A stretch of 6,422 nt of DNA, taken from positions 1 through 6,422 of the forward strand of contig DRKG01000561.1 in assembly GCA_011051855.1 (NCBI GenBank), in the 5' to 3' direction. Position numbers and translations under genes: made by a program. This DNA is from a bacterium (lineage in GTDB: Bacteria > Planctomycetota > UBA1135 > UBA2386). This document shows, piece by piece, positions 6,125-6,422 of this stretch; the stretch's first letter is position 1; every line of letters starts with the position of its first letter. The notes under the pieces were generated by a model. That model did no database searches. It was not told the origin of the DNA and was given only the letters and a program-made list of their open reading frames with translations.

Positions 6125-6422
6125 CTATCGCTCGACGCGCCGCCAACGCCTGCGGCGCAGGTCGATGGTGCGCTGCCGGAGGTCGCTGGCGCGCTCGACG
6201 TCGACGCGCATGTGACGACCGTCGCGGTGCACGCGCACGACGCAGCACAGGCCGACGCCGTGCACGTCGAGCCAATCGCCGCGTTCGATGCCGCGGATCG
6301 GTTCGTCGTCGCTGCCCCGCTGGTCGTCACGTCCGCGAGTCAGTGCCTTCGGTGCGGGCATATGGGTGTCTTGCCAGGAGGCGACTTCGACACACACGTC
6401 GCACGCTCCGCAGCCGTCGGCG
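6125..6422 (-). CDS. C-terminal end of a probable RecQ-family DNA helicase (runs off right edge)
   Basis: The frame is open from the right edge to TAG at 6125-6127, giving 98 residues. The visible part opens with DGCGACDVC, the CxxCxxC end of the zinc-binding motif that follows the helicase core in RecQ proteins (usually seen as CGNCDNC/CGACDVC). After a charged, probably flexible linker (PKALTRGRDDQRGSDDEP) comes a small module: IERGDWLDVHGVGLCCVVRV, a turn RDGRHMRVDV, and an Arg-rich end IDLRRRRWRRVER. This resembles the small beta-barrel tails with a 'G..V.h..G.G.V' pattern found at the ends of several helicases. No HRDC domain is present. An internal start such as GTG 6397 would cut into the Cys motif, so the gene very likely continues beyond the window. 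RecQ unwinds DNA in recombination and repair. The helicase core is outside the window, so the call rests on the Cys motif. Confidence 0.55.
   Translation of the reverse strand, partial: ADGCGACDVCVEVASWQDTHMPAPKALTRGRDDQRGSDDEPIRGIERGDWLDVHGVGLCCVVRVHRDGRHMRVDVERASDLRQRTIDLRRRRWRRVER

Noticed and set aside
5170..6330. A 386-codon open frame antisense to the secreted-protein gene and reaching into the helicase tail
   Set aside because: It conflicts with two better supported genes, its first part is a low-complexity Ala/Ser/Thr stretch, and no family features are seen.

Overview
The window is GC-rich and densely coding on both strands. It looks like chromosomal DNA from a Planctomycetota bacterium, probably one of the high-GC lineages rich in Hanks-type kinases and extended ECF sigma factors. 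Three things suggest this: a soluble Ser/Thr kinase; an ECF sigma factor fused in one reading frame to a membrane helix and a very large carboxypeptidase-regulatory-like beta-domain array; and a secreted jellyroll-type protein with a short 'SLTAQ' signal-peptide end. The assignment is inference from protein style, with no rRNA or marker gene to confirm it. No tRNA, rRNA, insertion sequence, CRISPR array or attachment site was seen.

Layout, left to right. (1) The 5' end of an unrecognised gene on the minus strand runs off the left edge (1-177). (2) Divergent from it, a plus-strand pair encodes a Hanks-type Ser/Thr kinase (279-1427) and a YkgJ-like cysteine-cluster protein (1424-1789), joined by an ATGA stop/start overlap. 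(3) A 49-bp convergent gap follows. (4) A 982-residue minus-strand gene (1839-4787) encodes the sigma-factor/transmembrane/beta-repeat fusion. (5) A 166-bp divergent spacer (4788-4953) holds two back-to-back 8-bp palindromes and a possible 24-codon upstream ORF. (6) A secreted concanavalin-like (LamG-type) protein lies on the plus strand (4954-6084). (7) A 40-bp convergent gap with a weak hairpin precedes the C-terminal end of a probable RecQ-family helicase on the minus strand (6125-6422), which runs off the right edge.

The most notable element is the fused sigma factor. It reads as a one-protein transmembrane signalling device: an apparently complete two-domain sigma factor in the cytoplasm, one helix, and about 760 residues outside made of roughly eight repeat modules. 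No separate anti-sigma gene is visible. How the sigma module would be released or switched cannot be read from the sequence. The nearby kinase could be part of the same circuit, but the two genes are convergent and not in one operon, so that link is speculative.
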